Counted from the first letter of the stretch, positions 1-6,281 are shown. The stretch is DNA of 6,547 bases from an uncultured Gemella sp. (GCF_900766305.1 NZ_CAAFUZ010000086.1:1-6547); one strand, 5' to 3'. Program-made: numbers and translations. Notes: generated by a model from the letters alone, not told the origin.

Positions 1-59
1 AAAGTGCTTTAATCCGTGATAAAATAAGCATACGATAACTTATAGAAATGGAGATGCTT

Positions 60-350
60 ATGAAAAATAGAAATCAACACTTATTATTAAATGAGAGACA
101 ATGTGGCTTAGGTATGTATCTATTTGGATTAAGCACGTTAGGGGAAATGTCTAATAACTTTACAAAGAAAAACAATTTCATAGAAGAAACAGTTGAGGAT
201 CAAGGTGAAATTATACAAAGTGACATGAATGACACTCAAAAGAGAACACGATTAAAATGTAATATGTGTAATAGTGGCAAACATGACATTATTGAAGACA
301 AGAAAAATGAAATAACTACAGTAGTAGGGCTAATGTCAGTGTTCAATTAG
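60..350 (+). CDS. Hypothetical protein with degenerate YSIRK-like N-terminus (possibly a remnant of a surface protein)
   Basis: This is a 96-residue reading frame of unknown function. I chose the ATG at 60 over the in-frame ATGs at 48 and 54 because GGAG at 50-53 is correctly spaced only for it. A possible extended -10 (TGATAAAAT, 17-25) precedes it. The N-terminus MKNRNQHLLLNERQ resembles the start of Gram-positive surface proteins that carry a YSIRK-type signal. The next residues, CGLGMYLFGLST, align with a motif of the form FGIRKYSFGVAS, but the key Arg and Lys are replaced by Gly and Met, and the hydrophobic core that should follow is absent. The remaining 65 or so residues are hydrophilic, with a CNMC pair near residues 68-71, and have no LPXTG anchor or recognised domain. 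The frame is probably a collapsed remnant of an adhesin gene, but a real small protein cannot be excluded. Confidence 0.4.
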   Translation: MKNRNQHLLLNERQCGLGMYLFGLSTLGEMSNNFTKKNNFIEETVEDQGEIIQSDMNDTQKRTRLKCNMCNSGKHDIIEDKKNEITTVVGLMSVFN

Positions 351-401
351 TTAAAGGGAAATTAATATATTAATTATCACTTATATAAATTAATAATAAA
401 C

Positions 402-446
402 ATAGTAAAACTCAAGGAATAAGCGTTATTCTTTGAGTTTTACTAT
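402..446 (+). terminator. 21-bp hairpin, probable (bidirectional) terminator
   Basis: The arms 402-422 and 426-446 are complementary over 21 positions with a single G·U pair and a 3-nt GCG loop. The stem carries an AAAA run on the left (407-410) and a TTTT run on the right (438-441) around a core beginning CTCAAGGAATAA, the usual form of a terminator that can work in both directions. It lies about 50 nt after the stop codon of the short frame at 60-350. There is no further T-rich tract after the stem, so efficiency relies on the T run inside it. Confidence 0.75.
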
Positions 447-737
447 ATTATAAACAATAAAATAGTGCATTAAATATTTATATAATAGAAAGGTGCAATA
501 CAAAGTGGAAAGTTATCAAATTAAAGTGATATTTTTATAGTTTAGTATGTATAAAATATCAATTTACATATATTAAAAAGTAATATGTATATTCTACCGA
601 AATAGGTATGTAGAAATACGAACTTTTAGGTATTTTTAGAATAAAGTGTCACAGGAGTCATTTTTTATTATATATTGTTAAATTTAATGCTAAAAAGTGA
701 TAATTATAACATGATTTGTAAATTTGTGCTATTAAGA
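447..737. other. Non-coding AT-rich stretch, no gene seen
   Basis: I see no credible coding frame on either strand here. A GTG at 505 with AAAGG at 490-494 opens a frame of only 11 codons before a stop and is not supported. TAGGTAT occurs twice (603-609 and 627-633), and AAAGTGTCA near 644-652 is the reverse complement of a site near 808-816. Neither pattern is strong enough to be called a site. The stretch looks like decayed sequence between the left-end remnant and the promoter at 738. Confidence 0.5.
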
Positions 738-746
738 TGCTATAAT
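738..746 (+). promoter_or_regulatory. Extended -10 promoter, orphan
   Basis: TGC-TATAAT is a perfect extended -10 element (TGnTATAAT). A TTGTAA at 716-721 could act as the -35, although its 19-bp spacer is long. Initiation would be expected near 752-754. No intact gene follows for 500 bases, but a good terminator lies at 1089-1132, so any transcript would be about 380 nt. Confidence 0.5.
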
Positions 747-866
747 AATAAATGTCTATAAGAGTCCGTACTTATTATTTACTATAAAAAAAGTTGAAGT
801 ATCATGTTGACACTTTTGGTTGTTTTTTCGTCGACATAGATATTCTAGGGAAAGTAGATATGATAA

Positions 867-1099
867 ATGTTTATAGAAAAAGAAAGTGAAGTTTATAAAA
901 TGTACTTTGTTAAACCATATGATAAATTTTAATGGAAAAGTTGTCCAAAGGAATTTATTTTTAACAAAGTTGGAGAAAAAAAGTATTATGTACCTAAATA
1001 AATAATATTAAGTAAAAAAATGATGAGAAAAGTATTAATTTTGAAGTTTATAAACAGGGATTATTAACGGAAAATAATATAGGCAGAAAAAAAGAGTAA
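867..1099 (+). pseudogene. Possible eroded gene remnant, function unknown
   Basis: There is no intact gene, but two neighbouring frames read like pieces of one protein. From 867 one frame gives MFIEKESEVYKMYFVKPYDK, then Phe and a TAA at 930-932. It continues in frame through WKSCPKEFIF and NKVGEKKYYVPK to a second TAA at 999-1001. A different frame gives INFEVYKQGLLTENNIGRKK, ending at a TAA (1097-1099) that lies inside the first arm of the terminator, as is common for a genuine 3' end. The composition is protein-like and the string EVYK appears in both pieces. I do not recognise the family. The stops and the frame change suggest decay, but in such AT-rich DNA this could also be coincidence. 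Confidence 0.22.
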
Positions 1100-1140
1100 C
1101 TGTGTTGTGTTGTGTTGTCAGTTACTCTTTTTATTTTTTT
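1089..1140 (+). terminator. Rho-independent terminator with TGTGT-repeat loop
   Basis: The arms 1089-1102 (AAAAAGAGTAACTG) and 1119-1132 (CAGTTACTCTTTTT) are perfectly complementary over 14 bp and are followed by ATTTTTTT. The 16-nt loop is made of a pentanucleotide repeat (TGTGT, about 3.6 copies from 1101 to 1118). The terminator stands 106 bp before the rgg start and isolates it from upstream transcription. Confidence 0.85.
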
Positions 1141-1173
1141 CATGAAATATATGTATTAAAATGAAAAATAAGG

Positions 1174-1240
1174 GTTCGCTTACTACATTAATTACATAAT
1201 ATGTGATATAATTAACATATGATTTATTTAGGAGGCGAAC
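1174..1240. promoter_or_regulatory. Candidate operator: inverted repeat flanking the rgg promoter, with internal palindrome
   Basis: GTTCGCTT (1174-1181) and AGGCGAAC (1233-1240) form an inverted repeat, perfect over 6 bp plus a G·U and an A-T pair, that brackets the promoter. Between the arms, ACATA-A-TATGT (1194-1204) is a perfect 11-bp palindrome in the spacer and touching the extended -10. The left arm lies upstream of the predicted start of transcription, so these would act as DNA sites for a dimeric regulator, perhaps the Rgg protein itself, rather than as an RNA hairpin. If a transcript began further upstream, the same arms would pair over the Shine-Dalgarno. Confidence 0.35.
1184..1212 (+). 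promoter_or_regulatory. Promoter of the rgg-family gene
   Basis: TGA-TATAAT at 1204-1212 is a perfect extended -10. The -35 position 17 bp upstream (1184-1189, TACATT) is weak, which extended -10 promoters tolerate. Predicted initiation near 1219 leaves a leader of roughly 28 nt that contains the Shine-Dalgarno AGGAGG at 1230-1235. Confidence 0.6.
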
Positions 1241-1246
1241 GCTTAA

Positions 1247-2176
1247 ATGGATGAAAGAAATATGCATGGGAAAATATTTAAACAGATTAGAGAAGAACGT
1301 GGAATTAAGTTGAAAGATGCTGCGGGTACTGCTATATCTGCTAGAACATTAATTAGATTTGAAGCTGATGAGACGAGTGTGTCGTTAGAGGTTTTTGAGC
1401 AATTATTAAGAAATATAGGGATTTGTTATCAGGATTATTTTTCAGAGTATTTACCTCTTGTAGAAATAGATCAGTCAGGATTTTTAGAAGAAGCGAGGCG
1501 CTTAGAGGCTCTTGGTACCTTTACAGCAATCAAATCATTGGCTATTAAGACGCTTCAAAATGAGAATATTTCAATGGCAACCAGGCTATATATAGAACAA
1601 TGCCTTAGTATTATTGGAGAAACTGATGGTCCTCAGATTATTCGAGATAATAGAAAAATTGTATTGGAACATTTAAGGAGTATTGATAAATATACAGTTA
1701 ATGAATTATTTGCTTTAACTTTTATTCTTAGATCAATTAAAGAAGATGAATTTTCAGTTGAATTTGTTCGAAGAATCATTCATGAGAATTTTAAACCATA
1801 TCAAACTGATAATTTATTTTCAACTGATAAGGGAGAAAGATCTTTACTACTACTAAATAGTGCAATAGCATTATTATCAAGAAGTGGTTATGTAGAAGAA
1901 GCAGAAGAATACTGTCTTAAAGCCATTGAATTGCTAAAAGAACATTATAATAATGTTACACATTTCATGTTTCATTTATTAACATTTAATTATATACTGG
2001 CACAGATTCAACTAAAATTAAATAAACCTGAGGGTATAGAGTTGGCTAACAAGTGTATTAGACACATTGATGCTCAAATTGAATTGACTAATTTACTTGG
2101 TGATAGTCTGACAAGGGATAGATTGGTGAAAATGTTTTATGATCGTAACAAAACAGGTATCGATTTCGAATTTTAG
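1247..2176 (+). CDS. rgg: Rgg/GadR/MutR-family transcriptional regulator
   Basis: This 309-residue protein is a cytoplasmic DNA-binding regulator, close to the usual 280-300 residues of the family. Residues 7-66 form an XRE-type helix-turn-helix: GKIFKQIREERG opens it, and ISARTLIRFEADET with the following SLEVFEQLLRNIGI matches the typical Rgg recognition region. The rest (about 75-300) is almost wholly alpha-helical with TPR-like helix pairs, clearest at 205-233. In characterised Rgg proteins this C-terminal part binds short peptide pheromones or is the dimer interface. The start at 1247 is supported by AGGAGG at 1230-1235, though its 11-nt spacing is slightly long; the next ATG (1262) is too far away. 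The gene has its own promoter and terminator and sits directly upstream of the ABC transporter operon in the same direction, so that operon is its likely target. I found no convincing cognate peptide gene beside it. The family call is firm; the ligand and target are inference. Confidence 0.9.
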   Translation: MDERNMHGKIFKQIREERGIKLKDAAGTAISARTLIRFEADETSVSLEVFEQLLRNIGICYQDYFSEYLPLVEIDQSGFLEEARRLEALGTFTAIKSLAIKTLQNENISMATRLYIEQCLSIIGETDGPQIIRDNRKIVLEHLRSIDKYTVNELFALTFILRSIKEDEFSVEFVRRIIHENFKPYQTDNLFSTDKGERSLLLLNSAIALLSRSGYVEEAEEYCLKAIELLKEHYNNVTHFMFHLLTFNYILAQIQLKLNKPEGIELANKCIRHIDAQIELTNLLGDSLTRDRLVKMFYDRNKTGIDFEF

Positions 2177-2222
2177 AAATCTATTTTGTAATTATAATAT
2201 ACTATATCAATTAGAATCTAAT

Positions 2223-2269
2223 AATCCAAAACATGAGAGACAGCTTTTCTTTATGTTTTGGATTTTTTT
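2223..2269 (+). terminator. Rho-independent terminator of the rgg gene
   Basis: AATCCAAAACAT (2223-2234) and ATGTTTTGGATT (2253-2264) form a perfect 12-bp stem with an 18-nt loop, followed directly by a T run (T at 2263-2269). It lies 46 nt after the rgg stop and should separate the regulator transcript from the transporter operon. Confidence 0.9.
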
Positions 2270-2284
2270 ATTTGTATTCTTAAA

Positions 2285-2340
2285 TAAAACGTTTTAAAAT
2301 TTGATTAAATAATATAAATTATATTTTAAGTAAAAACGTT
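2285..2340. promoter_or_regulatory. Candidate operator: paired AAAACGTT palindromes around a 15-bp palindrome
   Basis: TAAAACGTTTTA (2285-2296) is a perfect 12-bp palindrome. Its core AAAACGTT recurs at 2333-2340, just before the -10 of the transporter operon. Between them AATATAA-A-TTATATT (2311-2325) is a perfect 15-bp palindrome. Two like sites about 47 bp apart (between four and five helical turns) suit binding by one or two dimers. I infer that the adjacent Rgg protein may bind here; the motif does not match the Rgg2/3 or ComR boxes I know. Confidence 0.4.
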
Positions 2341-2344
2341 ATCA

Positions 2345-2350
2345 TATAAT
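2345..2350 (+). promoter_or_regulatory. -10 element of the ABC transporter operon
   Basis: TATAAT is a consensus -10, but the 17-bp position upstream (2322-2327, TATTTT) bears no likeness to TTGACA and there is no TG extension. The AAAACGTT copy at 2333-2340 falls in the spacer. Such a promoter would be expected to need an activator. The leader to the first gene would be about 55 nt. Confidence 0.5.
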
Positions 2351-2411
2351 TATAGAATGATAATAGTTATTAATACTATTTACAAAAAATTATATAAAAG
2401 AGGTGTAAAGA

Positions 2412-3797
2412 ATGTCAATTCTAAAAAAGGCGTGGTTGTATATAACCAGAAAAAGTTTAAAATCATTAGTTATTTTTTTAATATTAGCTACTATGTCATC
2501 ATTAATTTTAAGTACTATATCAATTAAAAAATCAACTGATGCTTTATCAAAAGAAACTTTTCAAAATATAACTAGTAGTTTTTCTATGGAGATAAATAGA
2601 AAAACCAATCAAGGGACTGCTAGGGGAGCAGGTAACTTAATAGGAGAGGATATTGAGAAGATAAAAAATCTTCCTGGAGTGAAGAAGTATATTAAAAGAA
2701 TGAATGTAAGTGCGGATCTAATTGATTTAGAGCCTTTAAAACTTGCGAATCATCAGCAAGAAGAGAAAAATAACAAACAAAGACAACTTTTCTCTAAAAC
2801 GGTTATCGTAACTGGAACTAATGATTCTTCATTAGATGATAGATTCTCTGCAGAGACGTTAAAATTACAAGAGGGACGTCATCTAACTGATAATGATAAA
2901 AATTCTGTTTTAATTCATGAAGGTTTTGCTAAGAAGAATAAAGTTAAAGTTGGGGATAAGATCAAATTAAAAGGTAATCCAAATGATGCAGATAATGAGA
3001 AAAAATCTGATAAAGAGGTTGAGGTTACTGTAGTTGGTATTTTTGGAGGTCAGAATAAAGGTGCTACTTCTAGTCATATGGAACTATATGATAATATTTT
3101 TATAGCTGATACTCAAACAACAAAAACTCTATACAACTATGAAGATGGTAAAGAGATATATCAAGATGCAACATTCTTGGTTGATGGGAAAGACAAAGTT
3201 GATAGTATTATTAGTGATGCTAAAAAGCTTCCTATTAATTGGAAACAATATATGTTAGTTAAAAGTAATCAGAACTTCCCAGCTCTTCAACAGTCATTAG
3301 ATACAATTTATAGTCTAACTAATGGTGTATTCATAAGTACGATAGTATTTAGTATAGTAATTCTTTCTTTAATATTATTCTTATGGATAAATAGTAGAAG
3401 AAAAGAAATAGGTGTAAGTTTAGCGATTGGTATGACTAAAGCGAGTATTATAGGGCAATTTATCCTTGAGGTTCTATTAATTAGTATTCCTAGTTTTATT
3501 GCTTCATATTTTGTAGGAAGTGCAATTAGCCAAAACATTGGAAATCAGATACTGCAACAATCTATTAAATCTGTAAGTAAGACTATTTCAAATCAAGCTA
3601 ATGGAGTTAATCTAGGGGCAAACGCTGAAGTAGAGGGAGCTAATAAAATTATTACTGCTTTAGATGTAAGTGTTAGTATGGATAATATGCTAACGGTAGT
3701 ACTTGTTGGTGTCGCAATAATTGTGATCGCTGTAGGGATTGCTTCTAGCAGATTAGCATATAGAAAACCTAAAGATTTATTATCTGATATTAATTAA
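2412..3797 (+). CDS. FtsX/MacB-type ABC transporter permease, Vex-like (first permease)
   Basis: This 461-residue membrane protein is the first of two permeases in the operon. Its architecture is that of the FtsX-like/MacB family: a cytoplasmic basic N-terminus (MSILKKAWLYITRKSLKS), TM1 at about 19-38, a large extracellular domain at about 40-300, then TM2 (305-326), TM3 (345-369) and TM4 (427-446). The family coupling motif is visible after TM2: SRRKEIGVSLAIGMTKASII at about 328-347, followed by F350 and E353. The extracellular domain has the segment EGRHLTDNDKNSVLIHEGF (about 154-172), typical of the MacB-like core. Between TM3 and TM4 lies a long polar segment rich in Ser, Asn and Gln (about 374-424). 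The Shine-Dalgarno GAGGTG at 2400-2405 fixes the start with 6-nt spacing. It resembles pneumococcal Vexp permeases, although this is by memory. These proteins probably convey peptides or act in antimicrobial-peptide defence; the substrate is unknown. Confidence 0.88.
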   Translation: MSILKKAWLYITRKSLKSLVIFLILATMSSLILSTISIKKSTDALSKETFQNITSSFSMEINRKTNQGTARGAGNLIGEDIEKIKNLPGVKKYIKRMNVSADLIDLEPLKLANHQQEEKNNKQRQLFSKTVIVTGTNDSSLDDRFSAETLKLQEGRHLTDNDKNSVLIHEGFAKKNKVKVGDKIKLKGNPNDADNEKKSDKEVEVTVVGIFGGQNKGATSSHMELYDNIFIADTQTTKTLYNYEDGKEIYQDATFLVDGKDKVDSIISDAKKLPINWKQYMLVKSNQNFPALQQSLDTIYSLTNGVFISTIVFSIVILSLILFLWINSRRKEIGVSLAIGMTKASIIGQFILEVLLISIPSFIASYFVGSAISQNIGNQILQQSIKSVSKTISNQANGVNLGANAEVEGANKIITALDVSVSMDNMLTVVLVGVAIIVIAVGIASSRLAYRKPKDLLSDIN

Positions 3798-3812
3798 TGT
3801 AAGGAGAAACCG

Positions 3813-5072
3813 ATGAGTATTTTTAATAGGGCATATCTTTATATTATTAGAAAAAAAGTTAGAAGTAGTATTTTATTTTTAATAGTGACACTAATATCAT
3901 TTTTCTTGTTAAGTGGTAGTGTTTTGAATACGACTGTAAATAATATTTCTAAAAATTTATATAAAGATGTTAATTTTGGATTTAATATTGAAAGTGCAGA
4001 TAAATCCAATAAAGAAATAGAAAAGGATACTTTGAAAAAAATTGAAGAATTAAAAGGAATAACTTCGAAAAATTATATTTTTTCTAAACCAGTTACTGTT
4101 GAAGGGAAAAAGGTAGTCCAAGAGAATCAAAATATTACTTTAAATGATGAAATAAAAAATAAAAGTAATTTAGTGATGATGAATGGTATTACCGCTTCTA
4201 AAAGTAATATTGATTTTAAGAGTGAAGTTTTAAAATTGGAAAAGGGAAGACATATTGAAGAAAATGATAAGAATAAAATTATGATTCACGAAAAATTTGC
4301 CGAATTAAATAATGTTAGTTTGGGTGATAAAATCAAATTAGCACAAGAAGGTAAAGTTTTAGAGTTAGAAGTTGTTGGGATCTACTCTGGTGAAAAGACT
4401 AATACCTTTAATGGTTTAAGTTCTGATTTTATTGAAAATACAGTTTATACCGATTATAAAGCAAGTCAAGAATTATCAAATTTAATAGCTAATAATAAAG
4501 TGACCTCAGTAGAATATGGAGTTGAAGATCCAACTAAGTTAGATGATGTAATTAAAACTGTTGAGAATTTAGGAATAAATAATTTAATGGTCTCTAAATC
4601 TAATAAGAATTATGAGCTTATTACATCATCAGTAGAGAGTATAACAAAAATAACTAATATGATAAGAATAGGTAGTGTTGTAGTTGGTGTAGTTATACTA
4701 TCATTAATATTAATGTTTTGGGTTCGTGAAAGAACCTACGAAATTGGGATATTACTGTCGTTAGGAACTAGTAAAGTAAACCTGGTATTACAGTTTATAG
4801 TTGAGGTATTGTTGGTAACAATAGTTGGTCTTATAACTGCACTCGGTATAGAAGTGACAACAATTAAGTATTTAGCTAGTAATGTGGGAAGTATTTTCTC
4901 AGAGGATCTACCAAAAACAATAGCTGATGAATTAATGAAGATGTCTGTGAATGGAATAGATATTATTAATCTAGTAATAGTAATGATAGCTATAGTGATT
5001 ATTTCGGTAGTTGTAGCATTATTGCCAATTTTAAAAATGAAACCGAAGAAAATTTTAACGAATATAAATTAG
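3813..5072 (+). CDS. FtsX/MacB-type ABC transporter permease, Vex-like (second permease)
   Basis: This 419-residue protein is a diverged paralogue of the preceding permease, starting 15 nt after its stop with AAGGAG at 3801-3806. The two share the N-terminal pattern MSI(L/F)..A.LYI.RK and the extracellular segment LKLEKGRHIEENDKNKIMIH (about 140-159), which is closely alike in both, with GDKIKL following. The topology is the same: TM1 at about 19-38, an extracellular domain to about 280, then TM2 (284-304), TM3 (324-346) and TM4 (385-407). The coupling region after TM2 reads RERTYEIGILLSLGTSKVNL (about 305-324), followed by QF and E331. It is 42 residues shorter than its partner, mostly through a less elaborate extracellular domain. 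The two permeases most likely form a heterodimer served by the single downstream ATPase, as inferred for Vex-type systems. Confidence 0.87.
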   Translation: MSIFNRAYLYIIRKKVRSSILFLIVTLISFFLLSGSVLNTTVNNISKNLYKDVNFGFNIESADKSNKEIEKDTLKKIEELKGITSKNYIFSKPVTVEGKKVVQENQNITLNDEIKNKSNLVMMNGITASKSNIDFKSEVLKLEKGRHIEENDKNKIMIHEKFAELNNVSLGDKIKLAQEGKVLELEVVGIYSGEKTNTFNGLSSDFIENTVYTDYKASQELSNLIANNKVTSVEYGVEDPTKLDDVIKTVENLGINNLMVSKSNKNYELITSSVESITKITNMIRIGSVVVGVVILSLILMFWVRERTYEIGILLSLGTSKVNLVLQFIVEVLLVTIVGLITALGIEVTTIKYLASNVGSIFSEDLPKTIADELMKMSVNGIDIINLVIVMIAIVIISVVVALLPILKMKPKKILTNIN

Positions 5073-5085
5073 TGAGGAATAAGAA

Positions 5086-5718
5086 ATGTCGATTTTTAAA
5101 TTGAAAAATGTAAGTTACTTATATGATAACAGTAAGTCAAAAGTTTTAAGTGGAATTACTTATAATTTTGAAGTAGGGAAGTTTTATGCGATAATAGGTA
5201 AATCTGGAGCAGGGAAGTCAACTTTACTATCGTTATTAGCGGGATTAGATAGTCCTTCGAGTGGAGAGATATTATTCAATAATACTAATATTGAAAAAAT
5301 AGGATATAGTGAACATAGACGTAAAGATATTTCGTTAGTGTTCCAAAATTATAACCTAATCGATTATCTGACTCCACTAGAAAATCTAAAACTTGTTTCA
5401 AAAAATGCAAGTAAGGATATTCTATTAAAGCTAGGATTAGAAGAAGAACATGTTAATCGAAATGTTATGAAGCTTTCTGGAGGGCAGCAACAACGTGTGG
5501 CTATAGCGAGAGCATTAGTATCTGAAGCACCTATAATTTTAGCTGATGAACCAACAGGAAACTTAGATGAAAGTACTGCAGAAGAGATAATAGAAATCTT
5601 AAAAAAGGTAGCTGTAGAAAATAATAAATGTGTTATCGTAGTTACTCATAGTAATCAATTAGCGAGTGCTGCTGATGTAGTGTTAGAGTTGAAAGACAAA
5701 AAGTTAAAAGTTAAATAA
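5086..5718 (+). CDS. ABC transporter ATP-binding protein (LolD/MacB class), Vex2-like
   Basis: This 210-residue cytoplasmic ATPase energises the two permeases upstream. All nucleotide-binding motifs are intact: Walker A GKSGAGKST (38-46), Q-loop Q87 in VFQNYN, signature LSGGQQQR (130-137), Walker B IILADEP (150-156) with E155 as catalytic base, D-loop GNLD (158-161), and H-loop H188 in VVTHSN. Its length and the phrases VFQNYNLIDYLTPLENL and DEPTGNLDE are characteristic of the small ATPases that pair with FtsX-like permeases. It begins 13 nt after the second permease with GAGGA at 5074-5078 as ribosome binding site, so all three genes should be co-transcribed. In this family ATP hydrolysis drives movements across the membrane to the extracellular domain rather than classical pore transport. 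The family call is secure; the exported or sensed substrate is unknown. Confidence 0.95.
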   Translation: MSIFKLKNVSYLYDNSKSKVLSGITYNFEVGKFYAIIGKSGAGKSTLLSLLAGLDSPSSGEILFNNTNIEKIGYSEHRRKDISLVFQNYNLIDYLTPLENLKLVSKNASKDILLKLGLEEEHVNRNVMKLSGGQQQRVAIARALVSEAPIILADEPTGNLDESTAEEIIEILKKVAVENNKCVIVVTHSNQLASAADVVLELKDKKLKVK

Positions 5719-5723
5719 GTAAA

Positions 5724-5784
5724 AAGCGAGATTGACTTTAGAAATAGATTGTTTCAAATCAAATTTCTTAAGTCGATCTCGCTT
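5724..5784. terminator. Bidirectional terminator between convergent genes
   Basis: The arms 5724-5745 and 5763-5784 pair over 22 positions with one G·U and one T·T mismatch, around a 17-nt loop that can pair further (GATT with AATC). It begins 5 nt after the ATPase stop and ends 10 nt from the stop of the minus-strand gene. On the minus strand the stem is followed by TTTTT (5721-5725 complement); on the plus strand by TTATTTTATT. It therefore serves both operons. Confidence 0.88.
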
Positions 5785-5794
5785 ATTTTATTAA

Positions 5795-6253
5795 TTATAA
5801 GTGTTTTTTTAAACAAAATAGTTTATCAAGTTCGTTTAGTGCTTCTTCAAAACTATAAACAAGTGTTCCATGTTTTAAAATACCACCTAGAACATAGTGA
5901 TTCATCGCATAACTTGGAATATCGTATTTGTTTGCAGATTTTAATCGAATATCAGAATTTATTGCGATAATCTTTTTCTTAAGTGCAATTGCAATTCCTA
6001 ACTCGACCATTACACCACTGTCTTCGTTTGTAACATCAGCTAAGAAGATGTCACAGTTTTTAACAGCTTCAGTATCCCCGTTAAAAATATCCTGAGGTGT
6101 AGGTAGAGTTTGTTTATCTTCATTAAAAGGCTGTTCTATTGGATTAAAAACAGATAATCTTTCTCCAAATTTTTCTTTTAATAATTTTCCTTCTTTTAAA
6201 CGTTGAGCTATTTCAGCTTCATTAAATAATGCTCCGGCTAAATAAAGTTTCAT
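5795..6253 (-). CDS. Nucleoside 2-deoxyribosyltransferase-family protein
   Basis: This 152-residue cytoplasmic enzyme belongs to the nucleoside 2-deoxyribosyltransferase family (PF05014-like), whose members move the deoxyribose between bases in nucleoside salvage; some relatives instead hydrolyse (deoxy)nucleosides or their monophosphates. The N-terminus MKLYLAGALFNEAE has the family's K.YLAG.LF strand-loop. The active-site block is IFLADVTNEDSGVMVELGIA (69-88), with D73 and D78 and the probable catalytic nucleophile E84. It is near the usual length of about 150-160 residues. I set the start at 6253: AAAGGAGGA (minus strand, plus positions 6261-6269) lies 7 nt upstream. An upstream in-frame ATG at 6301 would add 16 residues that the family lacks and would overlap the promoter. 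It is convergent with the transporter operon and transcribed alone, so no functional link is implied. The exact substrate cannot be told from sequence. Confidence 0.88.
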   Translation of the reverse strand: MKLYLAGALFNEAEIAQRLKEGKLLKEKFGERLSVFNPIEQPFNEDKQTLPTPQDIFNGDTEAVKNCDIFLADVTNEDSGVMVELGIAIALKKKIIAINSDIRLKSANKYDIPSYAMNHYVLGGILKHGTLVYSFEEALNELDKLFCLKKHL

Positions 6254-6281
6254 AGAATAGTCCTCCTTTGTCTTTAATAAA

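Noticed and set aside
744..779. AATAATAA/TTATTATT hairpin at the start of the orphan transcript
   Set aside because: It is an 8-bp stem made only of A-T pairs with a 20-nt loop, expected by chance in such AT-rich DNA.
1046..1143. Minus-strand frame starting MKKIKRVTDNTTQHS and ending with a hydrophobic stretch, resembling a short peptide precursor divergent from rgg
   Set aside because: It has no Shine-Dalgarno or promoter, and much of it is the reverse complement of the terminator and its repeat loop.
2233..2283. 16-residue hydrophobic mini-frame MRDSFSLCFGFFYLYS between rgg and the transporter, as a pheromone candidate
   Set aside because: Its coding sequence is the terminator stem and T tract, there is no Shine-Dalgarno, and the hydrophobicity simply follows from the T-rich DNA.
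2357..2414. Mini-frame starting MIIVINTIYKKLYKRG upstream of the first permease
   Set aside because: It has no ribosome binding site, runs across the permease start in another frame, and has AT-driven composition.
3308..3538. Minus-strand frame of 76 residues
   Set aside because: It is a shadow of the first permease, lying opposite the TM2-TM3 coding sequence, with no start signals.
5749..5970. Plus-strand frame of 73 residues after the ATPase
   Set aside because: It begins inside the bidirectional terminator and runs opposite the deoxyribosyltransferase gene, so it is a shadow frame.
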